DNA of 64,000 nt from Sphingomonadales bacterium EhC05 (GCA_001650955.1 LXYP01000020.1:62001-126000); one strand, 5' to 3'. Positions 25,822-35,350 are shown, counted from the first letter of the stretch. The notes: generated from the sequence alone by a model not told the origin. Numbers and translations are program-made.

Positions 25822-28053
25822 TTATTCCGCCGCTTCCAGAACGTCCGCCTGTTTTGCCCGCACCCGGATCGGGATGCTGCTCATCAAGGGGATGCCGGTA
25901 CGCTTGTCAAAGTCGCGGTCATTGAAAGATAACCTCCCGGTATTGCCGCCTGCACCAAGCGGATCTTCTTTCTCATCCGGATTGGTGCCCCAGCTATGCG
26001 GCAGCGAAACACAGCCCGCCCGAACGGTTTTGTCAACCTTGGCGACGCAGCTGATAAAGGCGCGCGCCGATTCCACTTCAACCGGTTGATCTTCCGTCAG
26101 TCCGAGCATTTCCATATCCGCCGGATTCATGAAAGCGGGATGATGCGGCACGCGTTTGCGCTGAACCGGATCTTCGTGCCAGTTGCTATTGTGAATTGCG
26201 GTCATCCGCCGCCCGATCATCCGGAACGGGAATTCATCTTCCTCAACCGGCTGACCCAGGCGCTCGGCATATTCGCTTAATTCTTCCATCATCGCCGCAT
26301 TGCCGACCGAAAGCCTGCCTTCCCAGTCCGCCGGCTTGGGCTGGACCAGCAATGCCTGGGCATCGATGATCTTGCCTTTTTGCGCCTCGGGATCGGCATA
26401 GACATCGGCCACCGCAACCGGTGATCCGTTGAGCGCGGCGCTCCAGGCGGTAATCGGGTCGGGCGTTTCACCGGGCTCGAATGTCGTCGCCTTGGCTTCG
26501 CGCTCTTCGAGATGGGAAACCAGCGCGAAAGATTTGATCTTGAGCGGCTTGCCCATTTCGCTGGCGAGCGTGTGGAGAAATTCATATTCCTCGCACAGAT
26601 CGGAGCCTTCGGGCGAGTCCATGATCGGCAGACTGGCCTGGGCATAATTATTCTCGAAACCCCAGCCGGCACCAAAGCCGCCGTAAAGTTCGGGCGCGGC
26701 GGTATTGCCGTGCACTTCATAATGGAGCTTGGGCGCAATCACATAATCCGCCAGCTCGGCTGTTTTCGACATCCGCGGGTCGAGGCAGACGAGCAGGTCG
26801 AGTGACTTCATCGCTTCAAAAGTCTTGAGCTGATCCGGCCATGCAAGCATGGGATTGCCGCCGAGACAGATCAGCGCCTTCACCTGCTTGTCGCCGGGGG
26901 TCAGGATTTCGTCGGGCAGCGCTGCGGTCGGCATGCCGGAAATACTCTGCTCGAGATCGCGGCTGTGCAGCTTGCGGCCAAAGCCCCAGGCCTGCATCGG
27001 GCCGGGAGATGCGGCCACCGGCGGTGCGGGCTTCATGAAGACGCCGCTGCGCCGGTTGATATCGCCTTCGCGCAGCCAATGGCCCATGATCGAGGTCAGC
27101 GACAGGTTGAGATATTCGGTGATATTGCCGCCACCCGACATGTTCGGACCGGTGCCGACGCTGATGCTGCCTTTTTTCCAGCTGCCGTACATGCGTGCTG
27201 CTTTGACAATATCCTCGGCGCTGACGTCGGCGCGTTGCGCGGCAAGATCGGGGGTGAAGGGGGCCGTCGCCTTTTTGAGCGCGTCAAAACCTTCGACATC
27301 ATTGGCGACAAATTGCTGGTCGTAGAGGCCTTCGTCAATCACCACCTTGGCGATTGCAGCCAGGATGATCGGGTCTTCGCCAGGGCGACATTGCAGGTGG
27401 AGATCGGCCTGCTTGGCGCTGTCGGTAACGCGCGGGTCGATCGCGATCAGCTGCATGCCGCGCTTCTTCGCGTCATGGAGTTTCTTCGCCGGGTTCATTC
27501 CGAGCCCGCCATTCATCGAGACCACCGGATTGGTGCCGACCAGCATCAAGCCATCCCAGTCGCCAACGCGCGGGGCGCCGGCCAGCCACGGGCCGACCAG
27601 AGCGCGGGCGATGCCTTTGCCCGGCTGATCGATGGTGACGCTGTCATAGACCGATGTTGATCCGATCGCGTCCATCAGCGCGAGCATGAAGGCGTGGCCG
27701 TTGAGGTTGTTATAGCCGAATGTGCCGACATAGGATGCGACGCTGTCGGGGCCATGTTCGGCGACTATTGCTTCAATACGTTCGGCAATTTCCTGTGCCG
27801 CGGTACGCCAGCTGATCGCTTCTTTCTGGCCGTGTTTCATGCCTTTATAGCTGGTCAGCAGGCGACTGTCGAAACTGTGATAATTGGCCAATTGCCGGCC
27901 CTTGATGCAGCTATAGCCTTCAAATTCGGGATTGTTCTTGTCACCATGGGTTTTGATCGGCACGCCATTTTCGAAGTCGACAATCAGTCCGCAATGGGCA
28001 TGGCAGGCACGACACATCACATGTTTCTGTTCGTGAATAACTTCGGTAGCCAT
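25822..28053 (-). CDS. Molybdopterin-dependent oxidoreductase, 4Fe-4S containing (DMSO reductase superfamily)
   Basis: 743 residues from ATG 28053 (GGAGAG just upstream). The N-terminal 4Fe-4S site is Cys14, Cys17, Cys21 and Cys49 (CRACHAHC then GYSCIKG). Molybdopterin-binding segments follow (LVGTNPVVSMNG, AIDPRVTDSAKQADL, ALICLGGNPMLAWP) and a C-terminal molydopterin dinucleotide-binding domain (VSLPHSWGTN). No signal peptide, so cytoplasmic. Divergent from an acyl-CoA dehydrogenase pair with a shared operator-like site in between, so it probably acts in the same pathway, for example a hydroxylation or dehydrogenation of the substrate. No partner subunit genes are adjacent. Confidence 0.88.
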   Translation of the reverse strand: MATEVIHEQKHVMCRACHAHCGLIVDFENGVPIKTHGDKNNPEFEGYSCIKGRQLANYHSFDSRLLTSYKGMKHGQKEAISWRTAAQEIAERIEAIVAEHGPDSVASYVGTFGYNNLNGHAFMLALMDAIGSTSVYDSVTIDQPGKGIARALVGPWLAGAPRVGDWDGLMLVGTNPVVSMNGGLGMNPAKKLHDAKKRGMQLIAIDPRVTDSAKQADLHLQCRPGEDPIILAAIAKVVIDEGLYDQQFVANDVEGFDALKKATAPFTPDLAAQRADVSAEDIVKAARMYGSWKKGSISVGTGPNMSGGGNITEYLNLSLTSIMGHWLREGDINRRSGVFMKPAPPVAASPGPMQAWGFGRKLHSRDLEQSISGMPTAALPDEILTPGDKQVKALICLGGNPMLAWPDQLKTFEAMKSLDLLVCLDPRMSKTAELADYVIAPKLHYEVHGNTAAPELYGGFGAGWGFENNYAQASLPIMDSPEGSDLCEEYEFLHTLASEMGKPLKIKSFALVSHLEEREAKATTFEPGETPDPITAWSAALNGSPVAVADVYADPEAQKGKIIDAQALLVQPKPADWEGRLSVGNAAMMEELSEYAERLGQPVEEDEFPFRMIGRRMTAIHNSNWHEDPVQRKRVPHHPAFMNPADMEMLGLTEDQPVEVESARAFISCVAKVDKTVRAGCVSLPHSWGTNPDEKEDPLGAGGNTGRLSFNDRDFDKRTGIPLMSSIPIRVRAKQADVLEAAE

Positions 28054-28094
28054 ATCTCTCTCCAACTGATTTTTCCGACCATTGCTTTTTCGGA

Positions 28095-28112
28095 TTTAAT
28101 CGTTCAATTAAC
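28095..28112. promoter_or_regulatory. 18-bp operator-like palindrome, site 2
   Basis: TTTAATCGTTCAATTAAC fits TTTAAYCGNNYRNTTAAM. It lies in the 140-bp divergent promoter region between the molybdopterin oxidoreductase and the acyl-CoA dehydrogenase, so it could control both. Confidence 0.65.
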
Positions 28113-28193
28113 CGGCGATTGATTCCCAAATTAGGGCAGTGCCCCGCGCGCTGCCACTGGCCCTATTGATAAGGGCGAAGCGACAGGAGCGAG

Positions 28194-29411
28194 ATGATGG
28201 TGGATAAACCGAACGCAGCAGAACTGAAGGAATATACCGCAGCGGCCGATGCGTGGTTCAAGGAAAATACAGTCCGTGATCCCGGCTTCATGTTGCCGCT
28301 GACCTTCATGGAAGTGTCCACCGACCAGCAATTTGATTTTCTCCGCGAATGGCAGCGCAAAGTTTACGAAGCCGGCTATCTCGGCGCGAGCTGGCCGAAA
28401 GAATATGGCGGCGGCGGGCTGCATAGCGATTATCAGCGCGCGGCAACCCGGGCGATGAAGAAATATGATGCGCCGATCATGCTCAACGCGATCGGCAATG
28501 GCTGGGCCGGACCGCTGATTCTCGACCTTGGCACCGAAGAACAGAAGCACAAATATATCAAGGGCATGCTCAATGCCGAAGATATCTGGTGTCAGGGCTT
28601 CTCCGAACCGGAGAACGGATCGGATCTTGGTAATGCGCAGTTGAAAGCGGTCAAGGATGGCGACGACTATGTCCTCAACGGCTCCAAAATCTGGACCTCG
28701 CTGGGTGACCGCGCGAAATATATGATCCTCCTCGCGCGCACCGATTTCGAAGCGGAGAATAAATATAAGGGCCTCAGCTTCTTCCTTAACCCGATGAAGA
28801 TCGACGGGATCACGACCAGCCGGATCAAGAAATTGACCGGCGAATATGGTTTCGTCCAGACCTTCTTCACCGACGCGCGCATCGCCGGCGACTGTCTGTT
28901 CGGCGGCGAAGGCAATGGCTGGTCGATGGCGATGAAAACGCTCGAATATGAGCGCGGCGCCAAGGTCAAACCGGTTGGCGGCTTTTTCGTCAAGGAACTC
29001 GATGTTATGGAAATTGTCGAGCTTGCGAAAAACTCGATGCGCAACGGCAAGCCGTTGCTGGATGATCCGGTGATGCGCGACAAGATGACGCAATATATGA
29101 TCGACATTCAGGCGCTCAATCTCAACAACACGCGCCGCCGGATGCCGCAGCTGATGCAGGACAAGCCGATGGGCCTGCCGCTGATGAACAAGCTAGCGCG
29201 CACCGAATTGATCCGCGAGCTGACCGAATTTTCGCTCGGCTTTCAGGGCAGCAAGGCGGGCTATTATGTCGGCGATGAAAATGCCATCGACGACGGCTAT
29301 TGGCATCGCAGCTATCTCAACAGTTTCTCCGCCACGATCGGCGGCGGCACCTCCGAGATCCAGCGCAACATCGTCGCGGAACATGCGCTGGGATTGCCGA
29401 AAACAAGATAG
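28194..29411 (+). CDS. Acyl-CoA dehydrogenase (large partner of a pair)
   Basis: 405 residues (ATGATG at 28194/28197 after GGAGCG). FAD- and substrate-binding signatures GFSEPENGSDLGNAQL, YVLNGSKIWTS and the C-terminal IGGGTSEIQRNIVAEHALGLP are those of acyl-CoA dehydrogenases. The second dehydrogenase gene follows at once (29532), a layout known for heteromeric alpha2beta2 enzymes that oxidise bulky CoA esters such as steroid side chains. Introduces the alpha,beta double bond in beta-oxidation. Confidence 0.92.
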   Translation: MMVDKPNAAELKEYTAAADAWFKENTVRDPGFMLPLTFMEVSTDQQFDFLREWQRKVYEAGYLGASWPKEYGGGGLHSDYQRAATRAMKKYDAPIMLNAIGNGWAGPLILDLGTEEQKHKYIKGMLNAEDIWCQGFSEPENGSDLGNAQLKAVKDGDDYVLNGSKIWTSLGDRAKYMILLARTDFEAENKYKGLSFFLNPMKIDGITTSRIKKLTGEYGFVQTFFTDARIAGDCLFGGEGNGWSMAMKTLEYERGAKVKPVGGFFVKELDVMEIVELAKNSMRNGKPLLDDPVMRDKMTQYMIDIQALNLNNTRRRMPQLMQDKPMGLPLMNKLARTELIRELTEFSLGFQGSKAGYYVGDENAIDDGYWHRSYLNSFSATIGGGTSEIQRNIVAEHALGLPKTR

Positions 29412-29432
29412 GGATTGAAGCTTGGGGCTGAC

Positions 29433-29502
29433 GTTCGTCCTGAGCTTGTCGAAGGATTTCTGTCGACGAGAGATGTGGTTCGACAGGCTCACCACGAACG
29501 GT
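29433..29502. repeat. Dispersed palindromic repeat (CTGAGCTTGTCGAAG type), copy 3
   Basis: Arms CGTTCGTCCTGAGCTTGTCG and GACAGGCTCACCACGAACGG, inverted, in the gap between the paired acyl-CoA dehydrogenase genes. An open frame runs through it into the second gene but the true start is downstream. Confidence 0.88.
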
Positions 29503-29531
29503 CTAGCGGCCAGTTGGAAATTGAGGGAATT

Positions 29532-30656
29532 ATGGATAATTTAGGTAATATCGGGACAACCGAAGAGCAGATTGAACTGATGGATGTCGCGACCAATTTT
29601 TGCCGGGACAAAAGCCCGGTCGACAAGGTGCGCGGCCTGCTCGAAGATGAGCTCGGCTATGATCCGGCGATCTGGCAGGAGATTGGCGAACTGGGCTGGC
29701 TGGCGATTGCCATTCCCGAAGCCCATGACGGCGTCGGCCTGTCGATGGCCGAAGTGGTCCCGATTGCCGAGCAGATGGGCCGCAATCTGATGAGCACGCC
29801 TTTCGGTTCGACGACTCTGGCCGCGCAGACCCTGCTCGCCGGGGGCAGCGAAGCACAGCAGGCGGCATGGCTGCCCAAGCTTGCGGCAGGTACCGCTGCG
29901 ACACTGGCCTTGCGTGAAGATAATGGCGACTGGGACCTCGCCAATGTTGACGCAAAAGGCGTCGAGAGCGGCGGCACGGTGACCTTGTCGGGCAAGAAGC
30001 AACTGGTACTCTGGGCCGACAGCGCCGAACTGATCATCGTCTCCTTCAAGCTCGACGACGCGGTCCGTTTCGCATTGGTCGAGCGCGCGGCGGTCGGCGA
30101 TGGCGCGCTGCGCCGCGAAGCGATTATCGACGAGACCGCGCGCAGCTATGAGCTGACGCTCGACGGGATCACGCTGTCGGCCGATGCGTTGCTCGATGCC
30201 TCGCGCACGCGCGAGACACTCGAAAAAATCGAACTGGCGGCCGGGCTGATCCATTCGGCGGAAATGACTGGCGGTGCTCAGGCGGTGCTCGACTATACGC
30301 TCGAATATCTCAAGACCCGCAAACAATTTGGCAAGATCATCGGCAGCTATCAGGCGCTCAAACACCCGACGGTGAACAATTATGTCGAATATGAAAAGGC
30401 CCGCACCCATCTCTACAGCGCAGCCCATAGCTGGGGCGAGCAGGGACGCGGCGAAGTCGCGGTCCGGATGGCCGCGGCCCAGGCGCATTCGAGCTATGCC
30501 ACTGCGGCAGACCGGGCGATCCAGTTTCATGGCGGCTTTGGGTTCACCCATGATTGCGATGCCCAATTGCATCGGCGCAAAGCGATTTTGGCAGGTGCCC
30601 TGATTGGTGATGCTGCCTATCAAAGGTCGAAGCTGGCTGGCCTGCTATTTGACTAG
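29532..30656 (+). CDS. Acyl-CoA dehydrogenase (small partner of a pair)
   Basis: 374 residues from ATG 29532 (GAGGGAA upstream); earlier in-frame starts lie within the palindromic repeat and are rejected. The sequence is a divergent acyl-CoA dehydrogenase: recognisable C-terminal KTRKQFGKIIGSYQALKH and IQFHGGFGFTHDCDAQLHRR, but a degenerate middle. Low conservation of the substrate-binding middle next to a well-conserved partner suggests a heteromer in which one subunit carries the active site. Confidence 0.88.
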   Translation: MDNLGNIGTTEEQIELMDVATNFCRDKSPVDKVRGLLEDELGYDPAIWQEIGELGWLAIAIPEAHDGVGLSMAEVVPIAEQMGRNLMSTPFGSTTLAAQTLLAGGSEAQQAAWLPKLAAGTAATLALREDNGDWDLANVDAKGVESGGTVTLSGKKQLVLWADSAELIIVSFKLDDAVRFALVERAAVGDGALRREAIIDETARSYELTLDGITLSADALLDASRTRETLEKIELAAGLIHSAEMTGGAQAVLDYTLEYLKTRKQFGKIIGSYQALKHPTVNNYVEYEKARTHLYSAAHSWGEQGRGEVAVRMAAAQAHSSYATAADRAIQFHGGFGFTHDCDAQLHRRKAILAGALIGDAAYQRSKLAGLLFD

Positions 30657-30718
30657 GGATTGAATGGCCGGTCGTCCGGATCTTTTCGCAGCGGGTCGAG
30701 GGACTTGAAGCGACTTGT

Positions 30719-30738
30719 GACAGGCTCGGGACAAACGG
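30719..30738. repeat. Decayed half of the dispersed palindrome
   Basis: GACAGGCTCGGGACAAACGG matches the right arm of the complete copies with two changes; only weak traces of the left arm precede it (GTCGAGGGACTTGAAG). Confidence 0.55.
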
Positions 30739-30764
30739 TTTGCAAGATAACAAGGAGAATTGAA

Positions 30765-31523
30765 ATGTCTGAAGTACTCACCGAAATCCAGGATGGTTTC
30801 ATCATCGTCACGATCAACCGCCCCGAAGCGAAAAACGCGATGACCAAGGCCGCAGCCGAAGGCATTCACGCAGCGATGGAGCAGCTCGACAATGACAATA
30901 GCCTCAACGCCGGGATCATCACCGGTGCCGGTGGGACATTCTGTTCCGGCATGGACCTCAAGGGCTTTTTGCGCGGCGAAACCCCGTCGGTCAAAGGCTA
31001 TGGCTTTGGCGGGATCACCGAAAAAGGCCCGGAAAAACCGATCATCGCCGCCGTCGAAGGCTATGCGCTGGCAGGCGGTCTCGAACTCGCGCTCGCCTGT
31101 GACCTTTGCGTCGCCAATGTGAATGCGAAATTCGGTATCCCCGAAGCCAAGCGCGGCCTGGTTGCCGCCGCCGGCGGCGTGATCAAGCTGCAGCAACTGG
31201 TCGGTAAACGGATCGCGATGGAAATGGCGCTGACCGGCGATTTCTTCTCTGCCCAGCGCGCTTATGATGTCGGTTTCGTCAACCGCCTGACCGAAGGCGC
31301 GGCAATTGACGCGGCGATCGAACTGGCGACGACGGTGGCGGCCAACGGTCCGTTGGCGCTCAAGGCGACCAAGAAGATCATCAACGAAAGCTATGACTGG
31401 ACCAGCGAAGAAGCCTGGAAGAAACAGGCTGCGATCACCGCGCCTGTCTTCACCTCCAAGGATGCGCAGGAAGGCTCGCTCGCCTTCGCCCAGAAGCGCA
31501 AGCCTGACTGGAAAGGTGAATAA
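30765..31523 (+). CDS. Enoyl-CoA hydratase/isomerase (crotonase family)
   Basis: 252 residues from ATG 30765 (AGGAG upstream; the open frame extends further back but without coding character). Oxyanion-hole text GAGGTFCSGMDLKGF and EGYALAGGLELALACDL are crotonase signatures, followed by GIPEAKRGL. Hydrates enoyl-CoA or isomerises the double bond. Same strand as the dehydrogenase pair, and its stop overlaps the RidA gene start (TAATG), so these genes form one operon. Confidence 0.9.
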   Translation: MSEVLTEIQDGFIIVTINRPEAKNAMTKAAAEGIHAAMEQLDNDNSLNAGIITGAGGTFCSGMDLKGFLRGETPSVKGYGFGGITEKGPEKPIIAAVEGYALAGGLELALACDLCVANVNAKFGIPEAKRGLVAAAGGVIKLQQLVGKRIAMEMALTGDFFSAQRAYDVGFVNRLTEGAAIDAAIELATTVAANGPLALKATKKIINESYDWTSEEAWKKQAAITAPVFTSKDAQEGSLAFAQKRKPDWKGE

Positions 31524-31921
31524 TGCCGACTATCGAGCGTATCAATCCCGATACGCTGCCCGATGCGGCATCATTGGGCTATGCGCAGATTGTGACCGCA
31601 GAGGGCGGCAAGATGGTCTTCATCTCCGGGCAAGTGGCCTGGACGGTGGATGGCGCCAGTCCGCCCTCCGATCTCGCGGCACAGTCCGAGATCGCGGTCG
31701 ATAACCTGAAAAAAGCACTGGCTGCGGTGGCCGCGGATGTCTCGAACGTCGTGTCGCTGCGAATATATGTCGTCGACTATTCGCCAGACAAAGGCGAAGC
31801 GGTCTTGCCAGCGATCCTCGGCGCTTTTGGCAGCCACCCGACCGCAACCACGGTGATCGGCGTCGCGTCACTGGCCGACCCGACGCTGCTGCTCGAAATT
31901 GAGGCGATTGCCATTGTCTGA
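31523..31921 (+). CDS. RidA/YjgF family protein
   Basis: 132 residues, single RidA domain (GKMVFISGQVAWTVDG, then AVDNLKKALAAVAADVSNVVSLRIYVVDY). Family members hydrolyse reactive imine/enamine intermediates or act on related carbonyl compounds. Starts on the last base of the crotonase stop codon, so it is translated from the same mRNA; a role in clearing a by-product of the pathway is possible. Confidence 0.85.
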   Translation: MPTIERINPDTLPDAASLGYAQIVTAEGGKMVFISGQVAWTVDGASPPSDLAAQSEIAVDNLKKALAAVAADVSNVVSLRIYVVDYSPDKGEAVLPAILGAFGSHPTATTVIGVASLADPTLLLEIEAIAIV

Positions 31922-32879
31922 TCATGTGACCGATGCAAGTATAGATATTGTCGATCAATGGGCCGGATCGCAAGACCTGCCCGCCTGGTTCGTGGCGGCG
32001 CTAGATGTCCCGCGCGAGGAAAATTTTGTCGAAGTTGATGGTATAAAAGTCCATTATTTCCGCTGGGGCAAGCGCGGCAATCCGCCGCTGCTGGTCACTC
32101 ACGGCTTTCTCGCCCACAGCCGCTGTTTCGCCTTTATCGCACCGTTTCTGGCCGACGAATATGACATTGTCGCTTATGACCTGGCCGGCATGGGCGAAAG
32201 CGAGATGATTGCCGATTGCGATGGCGTCAAGCGTGCGCAGGCGATGATCGGTGTCGCCGACGCGCTCGACCTCTTCGCTGGCCCGGTGGAGCCCAAAATC
32301 GTTGCGCACAGCTTTGGTTCGGGCGTCGCGCTGACCGCGATGGAATTGGCGGGCGAGCGTTTTGGCGGCCTGATCATTTGCGACCTGATGATCATGCGTC
32401 CGGAAAAACTCATGGCTCATTTCAAGGGCGGTGGTGGCCCTCCCGGATCCGGCAAGTCGGACAAGCCGAATAATATCTATCCCGACTATGAAACCGCGCG
32501 CGGCCGCTTCGTGCTGGCGCCCCCGCAAGATGTCCAGACACCGTTTCTGCTCGAATATATGGCCTATCATTCGATGCGCCAGGTCGCTGGCGGCTGGTCG
32601 TGGAAATTCGACCCGCAAGTCTTTCACCGCAATGAAAATGATCAGGCCAAATGGCTCGAAGCGCCGAAACGGATTGCCGATCTGTCGCACCCATTGGCGA
32701 TTGTCTATGGCGAGAAAAGCAAATTGTTCGACGCCGACAGCGCGGCCTATATCCGCGAATTGGGCGGCGACCATATTCCGATGATCGCGGTGCCCGAGGC
32801 GGAACATCATCTGATGCTCGACCAGCCTTTGGCTTTCGTCGCGGCGCTGCGCGCGATGCTGGCGATGATGCCGAGCTGA
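31914..32879 (+). CDS. Alpha/beta hydrolase
   Basis: 321 residues if started at the TTG at 31914 (GAGGCG upstream); a GTG at 31926 or a TTG at 31899 are alternatives, and no ATG is available near the start. Core motifs: THGFLAHSRCF (oxyanion), nucleophile Ser in AHSFGSG, and the catalytic His in PEAEHHLML. Overlaps the RidA gene end by 8 bp, so it is the last gene of the operon. Could cleave an ester, thioester or C-C bond of a pathway intermediate. Confidence 0.82.
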   Translation: MSDHVTDASIDIVDQWAGSQDLPAWFVAALDVPREENFVEVDGIKVHYFRWGKRGNPPLLVTHGFLAHSRCFAFIAPFLADEYDIVAYDLAGMGESEMIADCDGVKRAQAMIGVADALDLFAGPVEPKIVAHSFGSGVALTAMELAGERFGGLIICDLMIMRPEKLMAHFKGGGGPPGSGKSDKPNNIYPDYETARGRFVLAPPQDVQTPFLLEYMAYHSMRQVAGGWSWKFDPQVFHRNENDQAKWLEAPKRIADLSHPLAIVYGEKSKLFDADSAAYIRELGGDHIPMIAVPEAEHHLMLDQPLAFVAALRAMLAMMPS

Positions 32880-32885
32880 GCGCGG

Positions 32886-33683
32886 TCATCGCTGCGCGAG
32901 TTGCTTCTGTCCAAGGTGCAGCAAATAGAGGCCCGGTCCTGTTGAAACCATGAAGATGATCAGGATGGCAGCGACATAGCCGGACGCATTGCCGACATTG
33001 TCCGTCTGTTCCGGTCCAAAAAATGTCGTGACATCGCCCATCGCGTTGATCAAGCTGTGGATTGCGATCGCTGGCCAGATGGATTTTGTATAAGCCATGA
33101 TCCCGGCGAAGCCGATACCCAGTAATGTTGCATAGATGACCTGTGGAATCACTTCGCTTGCGGGATTATGTTGCAGGTTGGACAGATGCGCGAGGCCAAA
33201 TATCAAGGCTTGGGCAAATGCTGCCAGAAATAGCGCATTTTTGCGATCGCGCCAGCATTGCAAGAGAAAATAGAAGCAGAAGCCGCGCAGCAAAATCTCT
33301 TCGAACAGTCCGGTGGAAAGGCTATTATAGATCCAGCCGCCCAGTCGAATCGCGTCAAAGCTGAGCTGACTCCAATCGGTCGACAGCAAGTTGATCAGGC
33401 CAATCATCGCCATCGGGATCACCGCCAATGGCCATTTGCGCGGCCATTGGCTCATTGGCTTGGTCAGGCCCGTCTGCTCGAAAAGATCGAACTGTCTCAA
33501 CAACCAGAGCAGGCCGAGACAGAGCAGCAGCTGCGCGCTGCTATGCGCCATATCATCGGCAAATCTCGAGGGATAGGGATAGAGGCCGATGAGTTTGAAC
33601 AAGCCGATGCTGACGGCGATCAGCAAGACCGGGAGCAGGATCGGATAGCGCCGCACCCATGATTGTTCGGAAATTTGGTTCAT
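32886..33683 (-). CDS. CPBP-family intramembrane glutamic protease (Abi/CAAX-like)
   Basis: 265 residues, about eight membrane helices. The three catalytic motifs are visible: FEEILLRG (Glu-Glu-x3-Arg), FGLAHLSN, and IHSLINAMGD. Family members process prenylated or small peptides and bacteriocin-related proteins. It converges with the hydrolase gene (6-bp gap) and borders the accessory region beginning at about 33.8 kb. Substrate unknown. Confidence 0.88.
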   Translation of the reverse strand: MNQISEQSWVRRYPILLPVLLIAVSIGLFKLIGLYPYPSRFADDMAHSSAQLLLCLGLLWLLRQFDLFEQTGLTKPMSQWPRKWPLAVIPMAMIGLINLLSTDWSQLSFDAIRLGGWIYNSLSTGLFEEILLRGFCFYFLLQCWRDRKNALFLAAFAQALIFGLAHLSNLQHNPASEVIPQVIYATLLGIGFAGIMAYTKSIWPAIAIHSLINAMGDVTTFFGPEQTDNVGNASGYVAAILIIFMVSTGPGLYLLHLGQKQLAQR

Positions 33684-33848
33684 TCGGGGATGTTATCGAC
33701 AAACCGCCAGCAGCGGGCGGTTGATTCGACAAACAACATCTCTACTCCGATTCATTCAGATGCGGCCAAGCTAGATATTGCGGATCGGGCCATGCTCGGC
33801 GACGGAAATGGGTCTGATGGAGGAGCCCGAGCCAGATTCGGTTGGACG

Positions 33849-33896
33849 TAGCAGTCACAACGCTCATGTCCGCTGTGGGCGCAAAAGCGGACACTA
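33849..33896. repeat. Accessory-region palindromic element, partial copy B
   Basis: Shares with the full copy at 35348-35415 the text TAGCAGTCACAACGCT, GGGCGCAAAAGCGGACA and the final TAG; the left terminus is missing. The surrounding 329-bp gap (33684-34012) contains nothing else recognisable. Confidence 0.75.
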
Positions 33897-34012
33897 GCTC
33901 GCCCATGTTCACCTACTACTAGCGGGAGTGGTTGGAGTCCAACGGGCTAGCTAGATATCGACGCTACAGCCAACCTAAATACATGGCTGCCGATATTCTA
34001 AGGAGAGTGGCT

Positions 34013-35350
34013 TTGAAACATCATTTATTTGCTTGGTCCGCAGTAACTCTATTGGGATTGACAAGTCCGATATCGGCGCAATCTACGGACCTTTCTGAAG
34101 CAATTGCCGCCGACTATGATAACAGTCTTGAAGCTCTGTTTCTCGATTTTCACAAAAACCCAGAACTGTCTTACAAGGAAGTCCGAACAGCATCTATCAT
34201 GGCACGGGAATGGCGCGCCATAGGATGGACTGTTACCGAGAATGTTGGTGGCACCGGCGTAGTCGCCGTTATGAAGAACGGTGAAGGACCAACAGTTATG
34301 CTGCGCGCGGATATGGACGGTCTTCCACTACTTGAGAATACCGACCTTGACTATAAATCAACTGCGAAACAAGTCGGTACTGATGGCAAAGAACAGCCGG
34401 TCATGCACGCCTGTGGCCATGATGTTCATGTTACCTCACTCATCGGAACCGCTCGTCAACTTGCAGCTTCAAAGGAAAAGTGGCGTGGAACCGTCGTCCT
34501 GATTGCTCAGCCGGCGGAAGAGACATTTGGCGGTGCGAAAGCAATGCTCGACGATGGCCTCTATTCACGCTTCCCCAAACCGGATTATGCTCTGGGTTTT
34601 CATGTTATCTCGGGCATGCCTGCAGGAAGTCTGTCTTTGACACCGGGTATCAACACATCATCTACTGACAGCGTCGACATCATCATTCACGGCGTCGGAA
34701 CCCACGGAGCATTTCCACATGCGGGGAAAGATCCGATTGTAATGGGGTCGCAAATTGTGATGGCGCTGCAAACGCTTGTCAGCCGCGAGATTGCCCCTCT
34801 GAAACCCGCTGTTGTCTCTGTCGGATCGTTTCAGAGCGGTTTCAAACATAATATCATTCCCAACAAAGCTATATTGCAGCTTACCGTTCGATCAGATGAT
34901 GCCGAGACGCGGAAGAAATTGCTTGATGGAATAGAACGTATTTCAAAAAATATCGCCCGTGCGAGCGGGATGCCTGAGGACAAATTACCTGAAGTAAATG
35001 TTGCCGCTGAGAGCACTCCTGCTGGTTACAGCGATGCGGCATTGACCCAGCGCCTGAAGAATGTCTTCACAAAACAATTTGGAAAAGAAGCTATCATTTC
35101 CACTCCTCGCACCGGAATGGGCGGAGAAGATTTTGCCTATTTCGTTGCCCCGAACAGCGATGTGCCCGGCCTATATTTTGCCGTTGGAGGAACCCCGCAA
35201 GCCGATCTTGATCGCGCCAAAGCGGGTGGCCCGCCGATCCCGGCGCATCATTCCCCATTTTTCAAAGTGGCACCGCGTGAGTCGGTTACGATGGGAACTG
35301 AAGCGATGACCTCGGCAACATGGGAATTGTTGCAACCACCATCAAATTAA
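34013..35350 (+). CDS. M20-family amidohydrolase (aminoacylase/hippurate hydrolase-like), exported
   Basis: 445 residues from a TTG at 34013, chosen because AAGGAG lies 7 bp upstream and the product then begins with a normal signal peptide (KHHLFAWSAVTLLGL to ISAQS). An ATG 30 bp earlier has no ribosome site. Metal-binding motifs: RADMDGLPL, HACGHDVH, and PAEETFGGAKAML. Family members remove acyl groups from N-acyl amino acids or peptides, here in the periplasm. The stop codon lies within the first bases of repeat copy A. Confidence 0.88.
   Translation: MKHHLFAWSAVTLLGLTSPISAQSTDLSEAIAADYDNSLEALFLDFHKNPELSYKEVRTASIMAREWRAIGWTVTENVGGTGVVAVMKNGEGPTVMLRADMDGLPLLENTDLDYKSTAKQVGTDGKEQPVMHACGHDVHVTSLIGTARQLAASKEKWRGTVVLIAQPAEETFGGAKAMLDDGLYSRFPKPDYALGFHVISGMPAGSLSLTPGINTSSTDSVDIIIHGVGTHGAFPHAGKDPIVMGSQIVMALQTLVSREIAPLKPAVVSVGSFQSGFKHNIIPNKAILQLTVRSDDAETRKKLLDGIERISKNIARASGMPEDKLPEVNVAAESTPAGYSDAALTQRLKNVFTKQFGKEAIISTPRTGMGGEDFAYFVAPNSDVPGLYFAVGGTPQADLDRAKAGGPPIPAHHSPFFKVAPRESVTMGTEAMTSATWELLQPPSN

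Noticed and set aside
29415-29531. N-terminal extension of the second acyl-CoA dehydrogenase
   Set aside because: This stretch translates through the dispersed palindrome (29433-29502); the ATG at 29532 has a good ribosome site and matches the family start.
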